A stretch of DNA of 64,000 nt, from the NCBI GenBank assembly GCA_017395065.1, contig JAFPWH010000020.1, positions 99,044 through 163,043 on the forward strand. The letters run 5' to 3'. Origin of the DNA: Clostridia bacterium. Lineage in GTDB: Bacteria; Bacillota; Clostridia; Christensenellales; Aristaeellaceae. This document shows positions 24,936 to 32,533 of the stretch, in pieces. Numbering within the stretch: the stretch's first letter is position 1; each line of letters opens with the position of its first letter. A model generated the notes under the pieces. It saw only the letters and a list, made by a program, of their open reading frames with translations. It had not been told where the DNA came from and ran no database searches. The translations under genes were made by a program, and so were the position numbers.

Positions 24936-25291
24936 CCGTAGCGGCGGCAATCTGCCGCCATGAGCGTTGTGTTTACGAACACACACAGCGCATAACGCAC
25001 GAATACGCGCCACCTCCGTAGCGGCGGCGTCCACGCCGCCATGGGAATTGCGTATACGAACCGGCACAGCGTAAAGCGCAATTTTCCGCGCATTCGCTTC
25101 GCCCCATGGCGGCAGATTGCCGCCGCTACGAACATTCGCGATATTTGCACATAACCCCGAATGACGCACGAATCCGCCTCGCCCTATGGCGGCAGATTGC
25201 CGCCGCTACGAACATACGCGATATTTGCACACAAACCCGCATGACGCACGTATCCGCTTCGCCCCATGGCGGCGTAGACGCCGCCGCTACG
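24936..25291. repeat. Hairpin repeat cluster 1 (80-bp period)
   Basis: The 24862-25376 gap has no gene. Five GC-rich hairpins of the window-wide family occur: forward at 24936-24962 (AATC-type) and 25016-25044 (GTCC-type), reverse at 25104-25130, 25184-25210 and 25264-25291. Neighbours of equal orientation are exactly 80 bases apart, and the linkers (with GACGCACGAATCCGC-like text) are also conserved, so this is a tandem array that switches orientation once. Degenerate copies continue to about 25355. Small open frames here are by-products of the repeat. Confidence 0.85.
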
Positions 25292-25376
25292 GACAAGCGC
25301 GATTCTTCGCGCCATACCGTTTATCGCACGCATTCGCGCCGCCGCTGCGGACGTAAAACGATCCCTTACGATAAAC

Positions 25377-25413
25377 AAAACCCCGGTGTGCTTCCATTGC
25401 CCACCGGGGTTTC
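25377..25413 (-). terminator. Terminator of the zinc-ribbon gene
   Basis: Minus strand AAACCCCGGTG pairs with CACCGGGGTTTT, followed by GTTTATC. Confidence 0.8.
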
Positions 25414-25430
25414 TGTTTCGTTTTCGCTTT

Positions 25431-26507
25431 TTACCAGTCGCTGCCCCAATCTGTGTCGCTGCTGTCCCAGCTGTCCCAGTCCCAGTCGCTGTCCCAGTCG
25501 TCGTCCCGGCCGGAGCCGTAGGAGCTGCTCGAACGCGCGGGATGGTCGCTTTCCCAGATGTACGAATCGCGCACGCTGAACGCGCCGTAATCGGGATCGT
25601 AGGAATAGCCGAGGTAATAGTCGTCCTCGATCGAACCGTAATAGTGATACCAGGAGCCGTCGTAGACGTACCAGGTGGAATCGCTGCGGTAATAGAGCTT
25701 GCCGCCCTTTCTGTAGTAGCCCTTGCCCATGCGGCTGATCCACACGCAAAAGGCGATGAACAGGGCAAGCAGTCCCAGCGCGACCAGCCGTTTTATGCGC
25801 TTTGAGCGCCGAAGGGCCAGCGCGGACTGCCTGCGGCTTTCGATCTGCCCGGGCGTCAGCGCGATGGCGTCGCCGCGGTCGGGATAGATGCCGCGCATAT
25901 GGCATTCGCTGAGAAGCTTTTGAAACAGCTCGTTCACCGCGTAGGCCTCGTCCGGCCCGTGGTAGCGCACGGCGCGCTGGCCCGTGTCCTTGTTTTTGTA
26001 GACGATGAAGGTGTTGCCCTCCCGGTAGATGCCGAAAGCCTTCGGCCCGCGGTAATCCTGACCGATGAAGAAGCGCATTTTGTCCAGCTTCATGCCCTTT
26101 TGCGCGCAGTAGATCTGGAGCTCTGCGATGGTCTTCGGATGCGTGATGCACTTGCCCTCCTCGAAGCGGGACAGGGAGACCTTTTCGCCCTGCAGGGCCT
26201 GGGACGTAGCCTTGGGGCGCATTTCGTCAGCCCTGACGGGCGAATACGTGAGCCTTGCCCCGCACACGGGGCAGCTGCTCTTGGACGTGAATTTGAGCCC
26301 GCACACAGGGCAGGTACGCTGCGGGACCGACGAAGCTGTCGGGACAGGCGCAGGGGAAGCTTCCTGCGCGGCGATCTGCCCGCCCGCGAGGGCCTCTGTC
26401 AGAAGCTTCGTCACGTCCTCCGGCAGGAAGCGGCCGCAAATGGGGCAGCTTTCCGTCTTTTGATTGAGCGCGCCCGCGCAGTACGGGCAGCGGATCGGCT
26501 TTTGCAT
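25431..26507 (-). CDS. Zinc-ribbon membrane protein with Trp/Asp/Ser-rich tail
   Basis: A 358-residue protein. Four CxxC pairs form two zinc ribbons: CPYC and CPIC in the first 25 residues, CPVC and CPVC near 66 and 78. A central ~110-residue region (IAELQIYCAQKGMKLDKMRF ... NTFIVYKNKDTGQRAVRYHG) follows, then one helix near residue 242 (VALGLLALFIAFCVWI). The external tail is Tyr-rich (GYYRKGGKLYYRSDSTWYVY) and ends in a run of alternating Trp, Asp and Ser. I do not recognise the middle domain. Predicted topology puts the ribbons inside and the aromatic tail outside. Own promoter (26534-26562) and terminator. Confidence 0.7.
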   Translation of the reverse strand: MQKPIRCPYCAGALNQKTESCPICGRFLPEDVTKLLTEALAGGQIAAQEASPAPVPTASSVPQRTCPVCGLKFTSKSSCPVCGARLTYSPVRADEMRPKATSQALQGEKVSLSRFEEGKCITHPKTIAELQIYCAQKGMKLDKMRFFIGQDYRGPKAFGIYREGNTFIVYKNKDTGQRAVRYHGPDEAYAVNELFQKLLSECHMRGIYPDRGDAIALTPGQIESRRQSALALRRSKRIKRLVALGLLALFIAFCVWISRMGKGYYRKGGKLYYRSDSTWYVYDGSWYHYYGSIEDDYYLGYSYDPDYGAFSVRDSYIWESDHPARSSSSYGSGRDDDWDSDWDWDSWDSSDTDWGSDW

Positions 26508-26533
26508 ACATCGCTCCGAAACTGTTTTTGTTC

Positions 26534-26562
26534 ATTATAACACTTTTTTTCGTTCGTTTCAA
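26534..26562 (-). promoter_or_regulatory. Sigma-A promoter of the zinc-ribbon gene
   Basis: Minus strand TTGAAA (26562-26557), 17 bases, TATAAT (26539-26534). Confidence 0.75.
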
Positions 26563-26614
26563 CACTTCCGTGCACACAAAATCAAAAACGCGCGAAATCC
26601 CCGGCCCGGCGCAC

Positions 26615-26643
26615 TGTACTTTTGGCCGTAAACGTGTTATAAT
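26615..26643 (+). promoter_or_regulatory. Probable promoter of the GH78 gene
   Basis: TGTACT (26615-26620), 17 bases, perfect TATAAT (26638-26643). The -35 is weak, resembling that of the ThuA-like gene. Confidence 0.55.
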
Positions 26644-26678
26644 CCCCGAAGGGACATAAAAATAAAGGGGACGGGCAT

Positions 26679-29423
26679 ATGAGAATATACGACTGCAAAA
26701 CCAATCACCTGCGCGAACCGCTGGGCTTTATGATGAAAACGCCCGTGTTCAGCTGGAAGATCGACGGCGCCGAAGGCAAATACGTCTCGAAGAGCCGCGT
26801 GCGCGTGTACGAGGAGGAAAAGCCGATCTTCGACAGCGGCTTTCGGGAGGACATCGACCGCCTCGCCTTCGAAGCGGACATAGCGCTCAAACCCCGCACC
26901 GCCTATCACTGGACGGTCGAAACCGTATCGGACGCGGGCGAAACCGCCGTCTCGGACAGGAATTATTTCGAGACCGGCAAGATGGACGAAGCGCATTTCG
27001 GCAAATGGATCAGTGCGCCCGAGACGGGCCGTCTGCCCACCTTTCTGAAAGATTTCGCCCTTCGCGGAAAGGTAAGGCGCGCGCGGCTGTACATCTGCGG
27101 CCTTGGCATCTACGAGGCCGTGCTCAACGGAAGCCGCGTCGGCAACGAATACCTTACGCCCTACTGCAACAATTATCTGAGCTGGCAGCAGCTCATCACC
27201 TACGACATAACCGACCTGCTCTCATCGGACAACCGCCTTGCCGTCACCGTGGCCGACGGCTGGTGGGCGGGGCGCTTCGGCTTCAATTCCCGCGCCGGGC
27301 ACAAGGGCTATTACGGCTTCGACAAGCGCCTGTACGCCGAGATCCGGCTGGACTACGAAAACGGGGAGAGCGACTGCGTCGCGACCGACGGAAGCTGGCT
27401 CGTCACGCGCTCCAACTTCACCTTCAGCGACATCTACGACGGCGAGATCCTGGACGACACGCTGCCCGAGACCGAGCCGGAGCCCGCGCTCGTGCTCGAG
27501 GACGCTACGGACCTCCTATGCGACCGCATGAGCCCGCCGATCCACATCCAGCAGGAATTGAAACCCATAAAGCTCATCACGACGCCAAAGGGCGAAAAGG
27601 TGTTCGACCTCGGCCAGAACCAGGCCGGCATTTTCCGCCTGAAGGCGGACGCGCCCGCGGGCACGAAGGTGCACGTGCAGGTGGGCGAAGTGCTGCAGGA
27701 GGGCTGCTTCTACCGCGACAACCTGCGCACCGCCAAGGCGGAATACTGGTACACCTCGAACGGAAAGCCCGCGGTCGTTCAGCCCAAATTCACCTTCTAC
27801 GGCTACCGCTACGTGAAGGTGGACGGGCTCGATAATCTGAAGGAAGACGATCTTACCGGCCTCGTGCTGCACAGCGACATGGACAGGACCGGCGACCTCG
27901 TCACCGGAAATAAAAAGGTAAACCGCTTGATTCAAAACGCCGCGTGGGGCATACGCTCCAACTCCCTCGACGTGCCCACCGACTGCCCGCAGCGGGACGA
28001 GCGCATGGGCTGGACGGGAGACGCGCAGGTGGTTTCGCAGGCCGCGTGCCGCCTGTTCGACATGTATTCCTTCTACGCCAAGTACCTCTACGACATGTAC
28101 ACGGAGCAGAAGAACCTGAACGGACAGGTGCCCGACGTGGTGCCGGCCTTCGGGATCAAGACCTTCGCCTGCATCTGGGGCGACGCCTGCACGGTGATCC
28201 CCCGCAGCGTCTACACGATGAGCGGCGATAAGAGCATCCTCAAAGCGCAGTACGAAAGCATGAAGGCCTGGGTCGACTGGATCAGGACCGTCGACGGGGA
28301 CGACCACAACTGGCGCAGGGTCTTCCATTACGGCGACTGGGTCGCGCTGGATTTCCCGCTGCTCAAGGAAGACACGTGCCTTGGCGGCACGGACGAGGGC
28401 TTCATCGCCGACACCGCCTGGGCGGACAGCTGCGGCGCGGTGGCCGAGGCCGCGAGGATACTGGGCTACAAGGACGACGCCCGCAAGTACGCCGAAATGC
28501 AAAAGCACATACTGGACGAGGTAAAGAAGGAGTTCTTCACCGAAACCGGCCGCTGCGCGATCGAGACGCAGACGGGACTGTTGCTGACCCTCAAATACAA
28601 GCTCTCCGAAAACAAAGCGCGCATACTGGAGCAGCTCGACAAGCGCTTTACCCAGACCCACGGCCGCCTGCAGACCGGTTTCGTGGGCACGGCGATACTG
28701 AACAACACACTGAGCGAAAACGAGCGCCACTTCCAGGCCGTCGACCTGCTGCTCAACGAGGAATACCCCGGCTGGCTGTACGCGGTCAATCTGGGCGCGA
28801 CGACGATCTGGGAGAGATGGAACAGCATGAACCCGGACGGCAGCGTCTCCTCCACCGGCATGAACAGCTTCAACCACTACGCCTACGGCTCCATCGTCGA
28901 ATGGATGTTCCGGCATTTGGCGGGACTTCAGGCGATCGAGCCCGGTTACAGGAAGGCGAAGATCGCGCCCATGCCGGATTCGCGCCTCGGCTTTATAGAC
29001 ATGAAGCAGGACGCCTGGCGCGTAAGGTGGGAGGCCGTGAGCGATAAGCGCCTGAAGCTCTCCGTCACCGTGCCCTTCGACTGCACGGCGTATCTCGAGC
29101 TGCCCTACGCTTCCGCGCTCGAAAAGAAGGGCAACCCGATCTTCGATCGCATGGAGGGCGACCTCTGCGTGCTTTCGGCGGGCAGCTACGAGATCGAATA
29201 CGACACCGACCGCGTGATGAAGCGCGTCTTCTCCGTGGACGACACGATGGACGAATTGCTGACCTCCCTCGACGGGCGGCTCGCGCTCAACCGCGTCTAC
29301 CCCAAGGTCAACAACGTCTCCTCCATCATGCGCAAGCGCAAAATGCGCGAGATCATCCCCATCAAGGGCGGCGATCAGGCGCTGATCGATCTGGTGGACA
29401 GGGCGCTGAAGGGAGAAGCGTAG
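26679..29423 (+). CDS. Alpha-L-rhamnosidase, glycoside hydrolase family 78
   Basis: A 914-residue intracellular enzyme releasing terminal alpha-L-rhamnose, for instance from rhamnogalacturonan fragments or plant glycosides. The N-terminal ~330 residues are beta-sandwich domains (family N-terminal domain: RRARLYICGLGIYEAVLNG, YLTPYCNNY). The (alpha/alpha)6 barrel contains DVPTDCPQRDERMGWTGDAQ near residue 432, with the catalytic Glu in RDERMGW, then WGDACTVIPRSVY, TTIWERWNSM and SFNHYAYGSI. The C-terminal ~60 residues (VDDTMDELLTSLDG...) look like an extra helical extension. No signal peptide. A strong terminator hairpin follows. Confidence 0.93.
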   Translation: MRIYDCKTNHLREPLGFMMKTPVFSWKIDGAEGKYVSKSRVRVYEEEKPIFDSGFREDIDRLAFEADIALKPRTAYHWTVETVSDAGETAVSDRNYFETGKMDEAHFGKWISAPETGRLPTFLKDFALRGKVRRARLYICGLGIYEAVLNGSRVGNEYLTPYCNNYLSWQQLITYDITDLLSSDNRLAVTVADGWWAGRFGFNSRAGHKGYYGFDKRLYAEIRLDYENGESDCVATDGSWLVTRSNFTFSDIYDGEILDDTLPETEPEPALVLEDATDLLCDRMSPPIHIQQELKPIKLITTPKGEKVFDLGQNQAGIFRLKADAPAGTKVHVQVGEVLQEGCFYRDNLRTAKAEYWYTSNGKPAVVQPKFTFYGYRYVKVDGLDNLKEDDLTGLVLHSDMDRTGDLVTGNKKVNRLIQNAAWGIRSNSLDVPTDCPQRDERMGWTGDAQVVSQAACRLFDMYSFYAKYLYDMYTEQKNLNGQVPDVVPAFGIKTFACIWGDACTVIPRSVYTMSGDKSILKAQYESMKAWVDWIRTVDGDDHNWRRVFHYGDWVALDFPLLKEDTCLGGTDEGFIADTAWADSCGAVAEAARILGYKDDARKYAEMQKHILDEVKKEFFTETGRCAIETQTGLLLTLKYKLSENKARILEQLDKRFTQTHGRLQTGFVGTAILNNTLSENERHFQAVDLLLNEEYPGWLYAVNLGATTIWERWNSMNPDGSVSSTGMNSFNHYAYGSIVEWMFRHLAGLQAIEPGYRKAKIAPMPDSRLGFIDMKQDAWRVRWEAVSDKRLKLSVTVPFDCTAYLELPYASALEKKGNPIFDRMEGDLCVLSAGSYEIEYDTDRVMKRVFSVDDTMDELLTSLDGRLALNRVYPKVNNVSSIMRKRKMREIIPIKGGDQALIDLVDRALKGEA

Positions 29424-29457
29424 ACGGGATTACGGAATTAATGAATAATTGAGGAAG

Positions 29458-29497
29458 CGGCGGGGCCGGGCGCATGAATGCGCCGCCCCGCCGTTAT
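29458..29497 (+). terminator. Two-storey hairpin after the GH78 gene
   Basis: CGGCGGGGC/GCCCCGCCG encloses GGCGCA-TGAA-TGCGCC; a short TTATT follows. Confidence 0.6.
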
Positions 29498-29512
29498 TGC
29501 TGCGGTACGTTT

Positions 29513-29666
29513 TCCGTAGCGGCGGCAATCTGCCGCCACGGGGGAAACGGATTCGCGGGAAATTGCGTTTTACGGCGCGTTTCGGCGTATACGCAATTCC
29601 CTGTGGCGGCGTGGACGCCGCCGCTACGGCGTATACGGAACGGTATTCGTTGAACACAATGATCCG
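29513..29666. repeat. Hairpin repeat cluster 2, including left copy of a 70-bp direct repeat
   Basis: A forward hairpin (29513-29540) and a reverse one (29601-29629) of the window-wide family. The stretch 29597-29666 is identical, base for base, to 31071-31140. The 29424-29736 gap otherwise holds only the GH78 terminator. Confidence 0.9.
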
Positions 29667-29736
29667 CTCCCTGCTTTGAGGTAGGAAGCGCCTGTTTTAC
29701 GCTTAACTAAATCAATTTGTTTAATCCTGATGTTTT

Positions 29737-30888
29737 CTACCATACCCAGAATTCGGCATCTTCAGAATCTCTCGCCTTTGACCACCAATCATCATCATCG
29801 TCTTCTTCACTCTCGTTCAGATGAAGCCAAACATCTTCATCCAGAACGATGAACAGTTTTTCACCGTTCGGATAAGTTGCATACGCAATGTTCTCATGTT
29901 GATCAATGGTTATACTTTCAAAGACCGTATTCAGCACTAAATTACCATCCCAATGAACCAATCCATAAAGATCGTCGCTGTCAGGATGTAACAAATCATG
30001 CCCTTTGACGATATAATAGCCAAGTATATCATAGGATATATCCGAAAAAACCGGATCGTAAATGAAAGCGCCCTCTTTGTTGATAAATCCCCAACGATCA
30101 CCTTGTCTGGCTTTGGTGACATTGTAATGCATATCGAATGTATCGATATATTCGAGAGAAGGAGTTAGTATAAAATTGCCTGTCGGATCAACTAATCCAT
30201 AGAGACCATTTTGAGAAACTACGGTTATCTCTTTGAAGAATAGGTCCGCATCATCGAACTGAGGCTCAAATAAAAAGCTGCCCGTCAAATCGACATATCC
30301 GTATAAGTCGCCTATTCTTACCCTTGCGATACCCAGTTCATCAAAGGGTTCTGCTTCATCAAATTGAGGTTCAAACAGAAAACTGCCGTCGCTTTTGATA
30401 TAAGCTTCCTTCCCGTCTATAGGAACAATAGCCGTTCCGTACTCATCGAAGTAGTGTTTGGAAGTCATTCGTTTTATACGGAATTGCGGCTCAAACAGAT
30501 AGGTCCCGTCGATTTTCAAATATCCCCATAGTGCTGCATCTGAGCCTTCATCATCGGATACGCAAACTTCCGAAATACCGTCTGCACCGAAAGGAGTTGC
30601 CCAATCCAAAGACGGCTCAATAATCCAATTGAATGTATCATCAAGAAAACCGTATTTGTCAAAGACAGTGACCCAGTAAGTCCTGCTTGCACTATCGTAA
30701 TACAGTGAGCAGGTATCATCCACGACCGTATTGTTTTTGTCATACACAGCCAAGGTTTTTTCGTCCGTATCAAAAGCCAGAGTATATTCATCCGAGTCGC
30801 CAAATGGTATGTACCTGACCGAACTCTCTGCATGGGCAATGAATACGAATAAAGCAGACAAAACCAATACCGCAAATACTTTTTTCAT
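29737..30888 (-). CDS. Secreted WG-repeat protein
   Basis: A 383-residue protein with a signal peptide (MKKVFAVLVLSALFVFIAHA). The mature part holds about six WG repeats (LYGYVDLTGSFLFEPQFDDA, LYGLVDPTGNFILTPSLE, RWGFINKEGAFIYDPVFSD, LYGLVHWDGNLVLNTVFES), a beta-rich repeat that often binds proteins. It ends in an acidic, Trp-rich tail (DDDDDWWSKARDSEDAEFWV). AAGGAG before the ATG. The gene is markedly AT-richer than its neighbours and lies in a segment framed by identical 70-bp repeats, with an RHS fragment upstream, so it was probably acquired. Partner and role unknown. Confidence 0.82.
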   Translation of the reverse strand: MKKVFAVLVLSALFVFIAHAESSVRYIPFGDSDEYTLAFDTDEKTLAVYDKNNTVVDDTCSLYYDSASRTYWVTVFDKYGFLDDTFNWIIEPSLDWATPFGADGISEVCVSDDEGSDAALWGYLKIDGTYLFEPQFRIKRMTSKHYFDEYGTAIVPIDGKEAYIKSDGSFLFEPQFDEAEPFDELGIARVRIGDLYGYVDLTGSFLFEPQFDDADLFFKEITVVSQNGLYGLVDPTGNFILTPSLEYIDTFDMHYNVTKARQGDRWGFINKEGAFIYDPVFSDISYDILGYYIVKGHDLLHPDSDDLYGLVHWDGNLVLNTVFESITIDQHENIAYATYPNGEKLFIVLDEDVWLHLNESEEDDDDDWWSKARDSEDAEFWVW

Positions 30889-30903
30889 ATTGATCTCTCC
30901 TTT

Positions 30904-31072
30904 TCATCATAATTGATTAATCTTCTCAAGTTCCCACCTCGATCATAAACGTAGATCCAAGTGGTTCCGTTGTCGCTTAACGCGCCTTCATTGTGCGCTG
31001 TCGGATCGTTCGGATCATTGACTCTGGTCAGCTGGCCTAAACGTCATACTCGTAGGTGGTAGTTACACCGTT
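30904..31072 (-). pseudogene. RHS/YD-repeat protein fragment
   Basis: Minus strand from 31072 reads NGVTTTYEYD, then after a one-base shift LGQLTRVNDPNDPTAHNEG and GTTWIYVYDRGGNLRR. These are YD repeats of RHS-family surface or toxin-delivery proteins (YEYD..GQLT, Y.YD..GNL). No start, frame-shifted, about 55 codons, ending just before the WG-repeat gene. It shows that an RHS gene once lay here, or that this end of one was carried in with the islet. Confidence 0.7.
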
Positions 31073-31140
31073 CCCTGTGGCGGCGTGGACGCCGCCGCTA
31101 CGGCGTATACGGAACGGTATTCGTTGAACACAATGATCCG
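31071..31140. repeat. Right copy of the 70-bp direct repeat (hairpin cluster 3)
   Basis: Identical to 29597-29666 in sequence and orientation. It includes a reverse hairpin of the window-wide family at 31075-31103. The two copies enclose 1,404 bases with the WG-repeat gene and RHS fragment. Confidence 0.92.
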
Positions 31141-31157
31141 TTTCACCGTACCGGCGT

Positions 31158-31520
31158 TTATGGATTGTCGTCTTGCTGCTGCGTTTCTTCGCTCTGTGCT
31201 TGCTGCGCCTGCGTTTCTTCGCTCCCCGCTTGCTCCGCCTGCGCTTCGTCTGCCGGGTCGGGTTTTGCGTCGGCCAGCATTTCGGCTTCGCGCACTTCGT
31301 CCAGGGTCTGCCTGTGGCGCTCGATCAGGTACACGACGAACGCGGTCAGGAAGCTTACGCCCCAGCAGGCGTAGCCGAGCTCCCGGGGGCCAAGGAACAT
31401 CAGCACGATGCCCGCGGCCCAGAAGAGCGTGATAATGGAAAACAGCACGAGCCGACCCTTTTTGGGCTTTGGCTCCTCTTTTTTCTGAAACAGGTAAAAT
31501 TTGCCTTCGTTGGGATCCAT
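31158..31520 (-). CDS. Small membrane protein with Gln/Glu-rich tail
   Basis: A 120-residue protein with two hydrophobic helices (VLFSIITLFWAAGIVLMFLG about 25-44 and YACWGVSFLTAFVVYLIER about 49-67). A long, polar C-terminal tail contains repeated SEETQ and QQAQ units. No family recognised. It starts three bases after the stop of the MazG-like gene and is surely in the same transcript. The tail repeats may have arisen by slippage. Both termini are predicted to be cytosolic. Confidence 0.7.
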   Translation of the reverse strand: MDPNEGKFYLFQKKEEPKPKKGRLVLFSIITLFWAAGIVLMFLGPRELGYACWGVSFLTAFVVYLIERHRQTLDEVREAEMLADAKPDPADEAQAEQAGSEETQAQQAQSEETQQQDDNP

Positions 31521-31523
31521 GCT

Positions 31524-31907
31524 TTAAGTCCTTTCCCGGCGCGCGCCGCTTTCGATGTCCCTTCCCCGAACGCCCAAAGGGCGCTTTAAGACGATGCCGA
31601 TCTTTCTTTCGATCTCGGCGGAAACGTCGATGTTCAGCGTGTCCGTCAGCTGCAGGCCGTACATCATCACGTCCGCGAATTCCTCTGCGATCTTTGCCGC
31701 CCTTTCGGGGTCGCCGCCGCTTTGCAGCTTCGTCACGTCTTCCTTTTCGAGCCACTGAAAGTTTTCGAGAAGCTCGCTCATTTCCACGGTCATGGCCATG
31801 GCCACGTGCTGCACGTTCTGCACACCGTTTTCGCCCCAGCCTTTTTGGATCACCAGGCGTTTTATCGCCTGTTTGAGTTCGGAAATCGTGGTCTCGTCGT
31901 CTCTCAT
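31524..31907 (-). CDS. MazG-like nucleotide pyrophosphohydrolase
   Basis: A 127-residue all-alpha NTP pyrophosphatase of the MazG/RS21-C6 group, which clears non-canonical or excess dNTPs (often dCTP analogues). The metal-binding motif is visible as MTVEMSELLENFQW (ExxE) and EEFADVMMYGLQL (ExxD). The C-terminal KIGIVLKRPLGVRGRD replaces the common Lys/Asn/Tyr-rich end. The ATG overlaps the stop of the upstream gene (ATGA), and a membrane protein gene follows within three bases, so three genes form one operon. Confidence 0.85.
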   Translation of the reverse strand: MRDDETTISELKQAIKRLVIQKGWGENGVQNVQHVAMAMTVEMSELLENFQWLEKEDVTKLQSGGDPERAAKIAEEFADVMMYGLQLTDTLNIDVSAEIERKIGIVLKRPLGVRGRDIESGARRERT

Positions 31908-32329
31908 GCGCGCCTCCGCGTGTTTGATGCGTCTATTCTACCACAAAAATCCGCGCCTGTCACCTCTTTTTTTATTTGGGGTACGCTCCGAAGTTCCTCC
32001 GCGTCCAGCCAGGCGCTCTTGCCGCTTATGCGCATGTATTTTTCGGCCGCGCGCAGCTGCCGCCGTACCTCGGGGTCGGGCGCGTTTTCCTCCTCGCGGA
32101 CGTGGCGCAGGCTGACGTAGACGTATTTGAAGGTATGCCCACACTCATAGGCGATAAAGCCGCCGTCCGCCCAGAGGCACCCGCTGTCGTTTACGAGCAG
32201 CTGGGGCAGCGCACAGGGATCGGAGGCGGGCGTGAACGCCCGGCGCGACGGGCGCGGCAGACGGTGCCTGTCCGCCACGCGGCAGGCCAGGCGGTACACA
32301 AAGGGCGCGCTCAGGCAGTCAAGGGTCAT
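31904..32329 (-). CDS. Hypothetical protein upstream of the MazG-like gene
   Basis: A 141-residue protein starting MTLDCLSAPFVYRLACRV with GGGAGG upstream of ATG 32329. The frame is open further upstream but that part runs through terminator hairpins. Segments such as PQLLVNDSGCLWADGGFIAY, YECGHTFKYVYVSLRHV and VRRQLRAAEKYMRISGKSAW do not point to a family I know. It overlaps the MazG-like start by four bases, so a shared nucleotide- or stress-related role is possible but not supported by sequence. Confidence 0.6.
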   Translation of the reverse strand: MTLDCLSAPFVYRLACRVADRHRLPRPSRRAFTPASDPCALPQLLVNDSGCLWADGGFIAYECGHTFKYVYVSLRHVREEENAPDPEVRRQLRAAEKYMRISGKSAWLDAEELRSVPQIKKEVTGADFCGRIDASNTRRRA

Positions 32330-32391
32330 ATGGTTTTCCTCCCACATTTCGTTTTGCGGGACCATTGTACCGCCCGTAAGCCCAAAACCGA

Positions 32392-32408
32392 AGGACAGGG
32401 CCTGTCCT
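32392..32408. repeat. GGACAG-type palindrome
   Basis: AGGACAGG/CCTGTCCT with one central G. It shares GGACAG...CTGTCC arms with the hairpin at 32483-32499, 91 bases away. Confidence 0.6.
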
Positions 32409-32475
32409 GTGAGATACGCCGCAGAAAGCGGCCCTTCGGCGCCTTTGCGCCGCTCCACGGCGCGCGTCGCGCAAA

Positions 32476-32499
32476 CAAAAACCGGACAGGCGCTGTCCG
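32476..32499 (-). terminator. Terminator of the ImmA-XRE gene
   Basis: CGGACAG/CTGTCCG hairpin at 32483-32499, followed on the minus strand by GTTTTTGTTT. Confidence 0.75.
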
Positions 32500-32533
32500 A
32501 TTTCATTATTGTTAAGTTTTTGCGCACAGAAGC

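Noticed and set aside
24936..25291. CRISPR array
   Set aside because: Hairpins are regularly spaced at 80 bases, but the would-be spacers are similar to each other, orientation switches midway and no cas gene is near.
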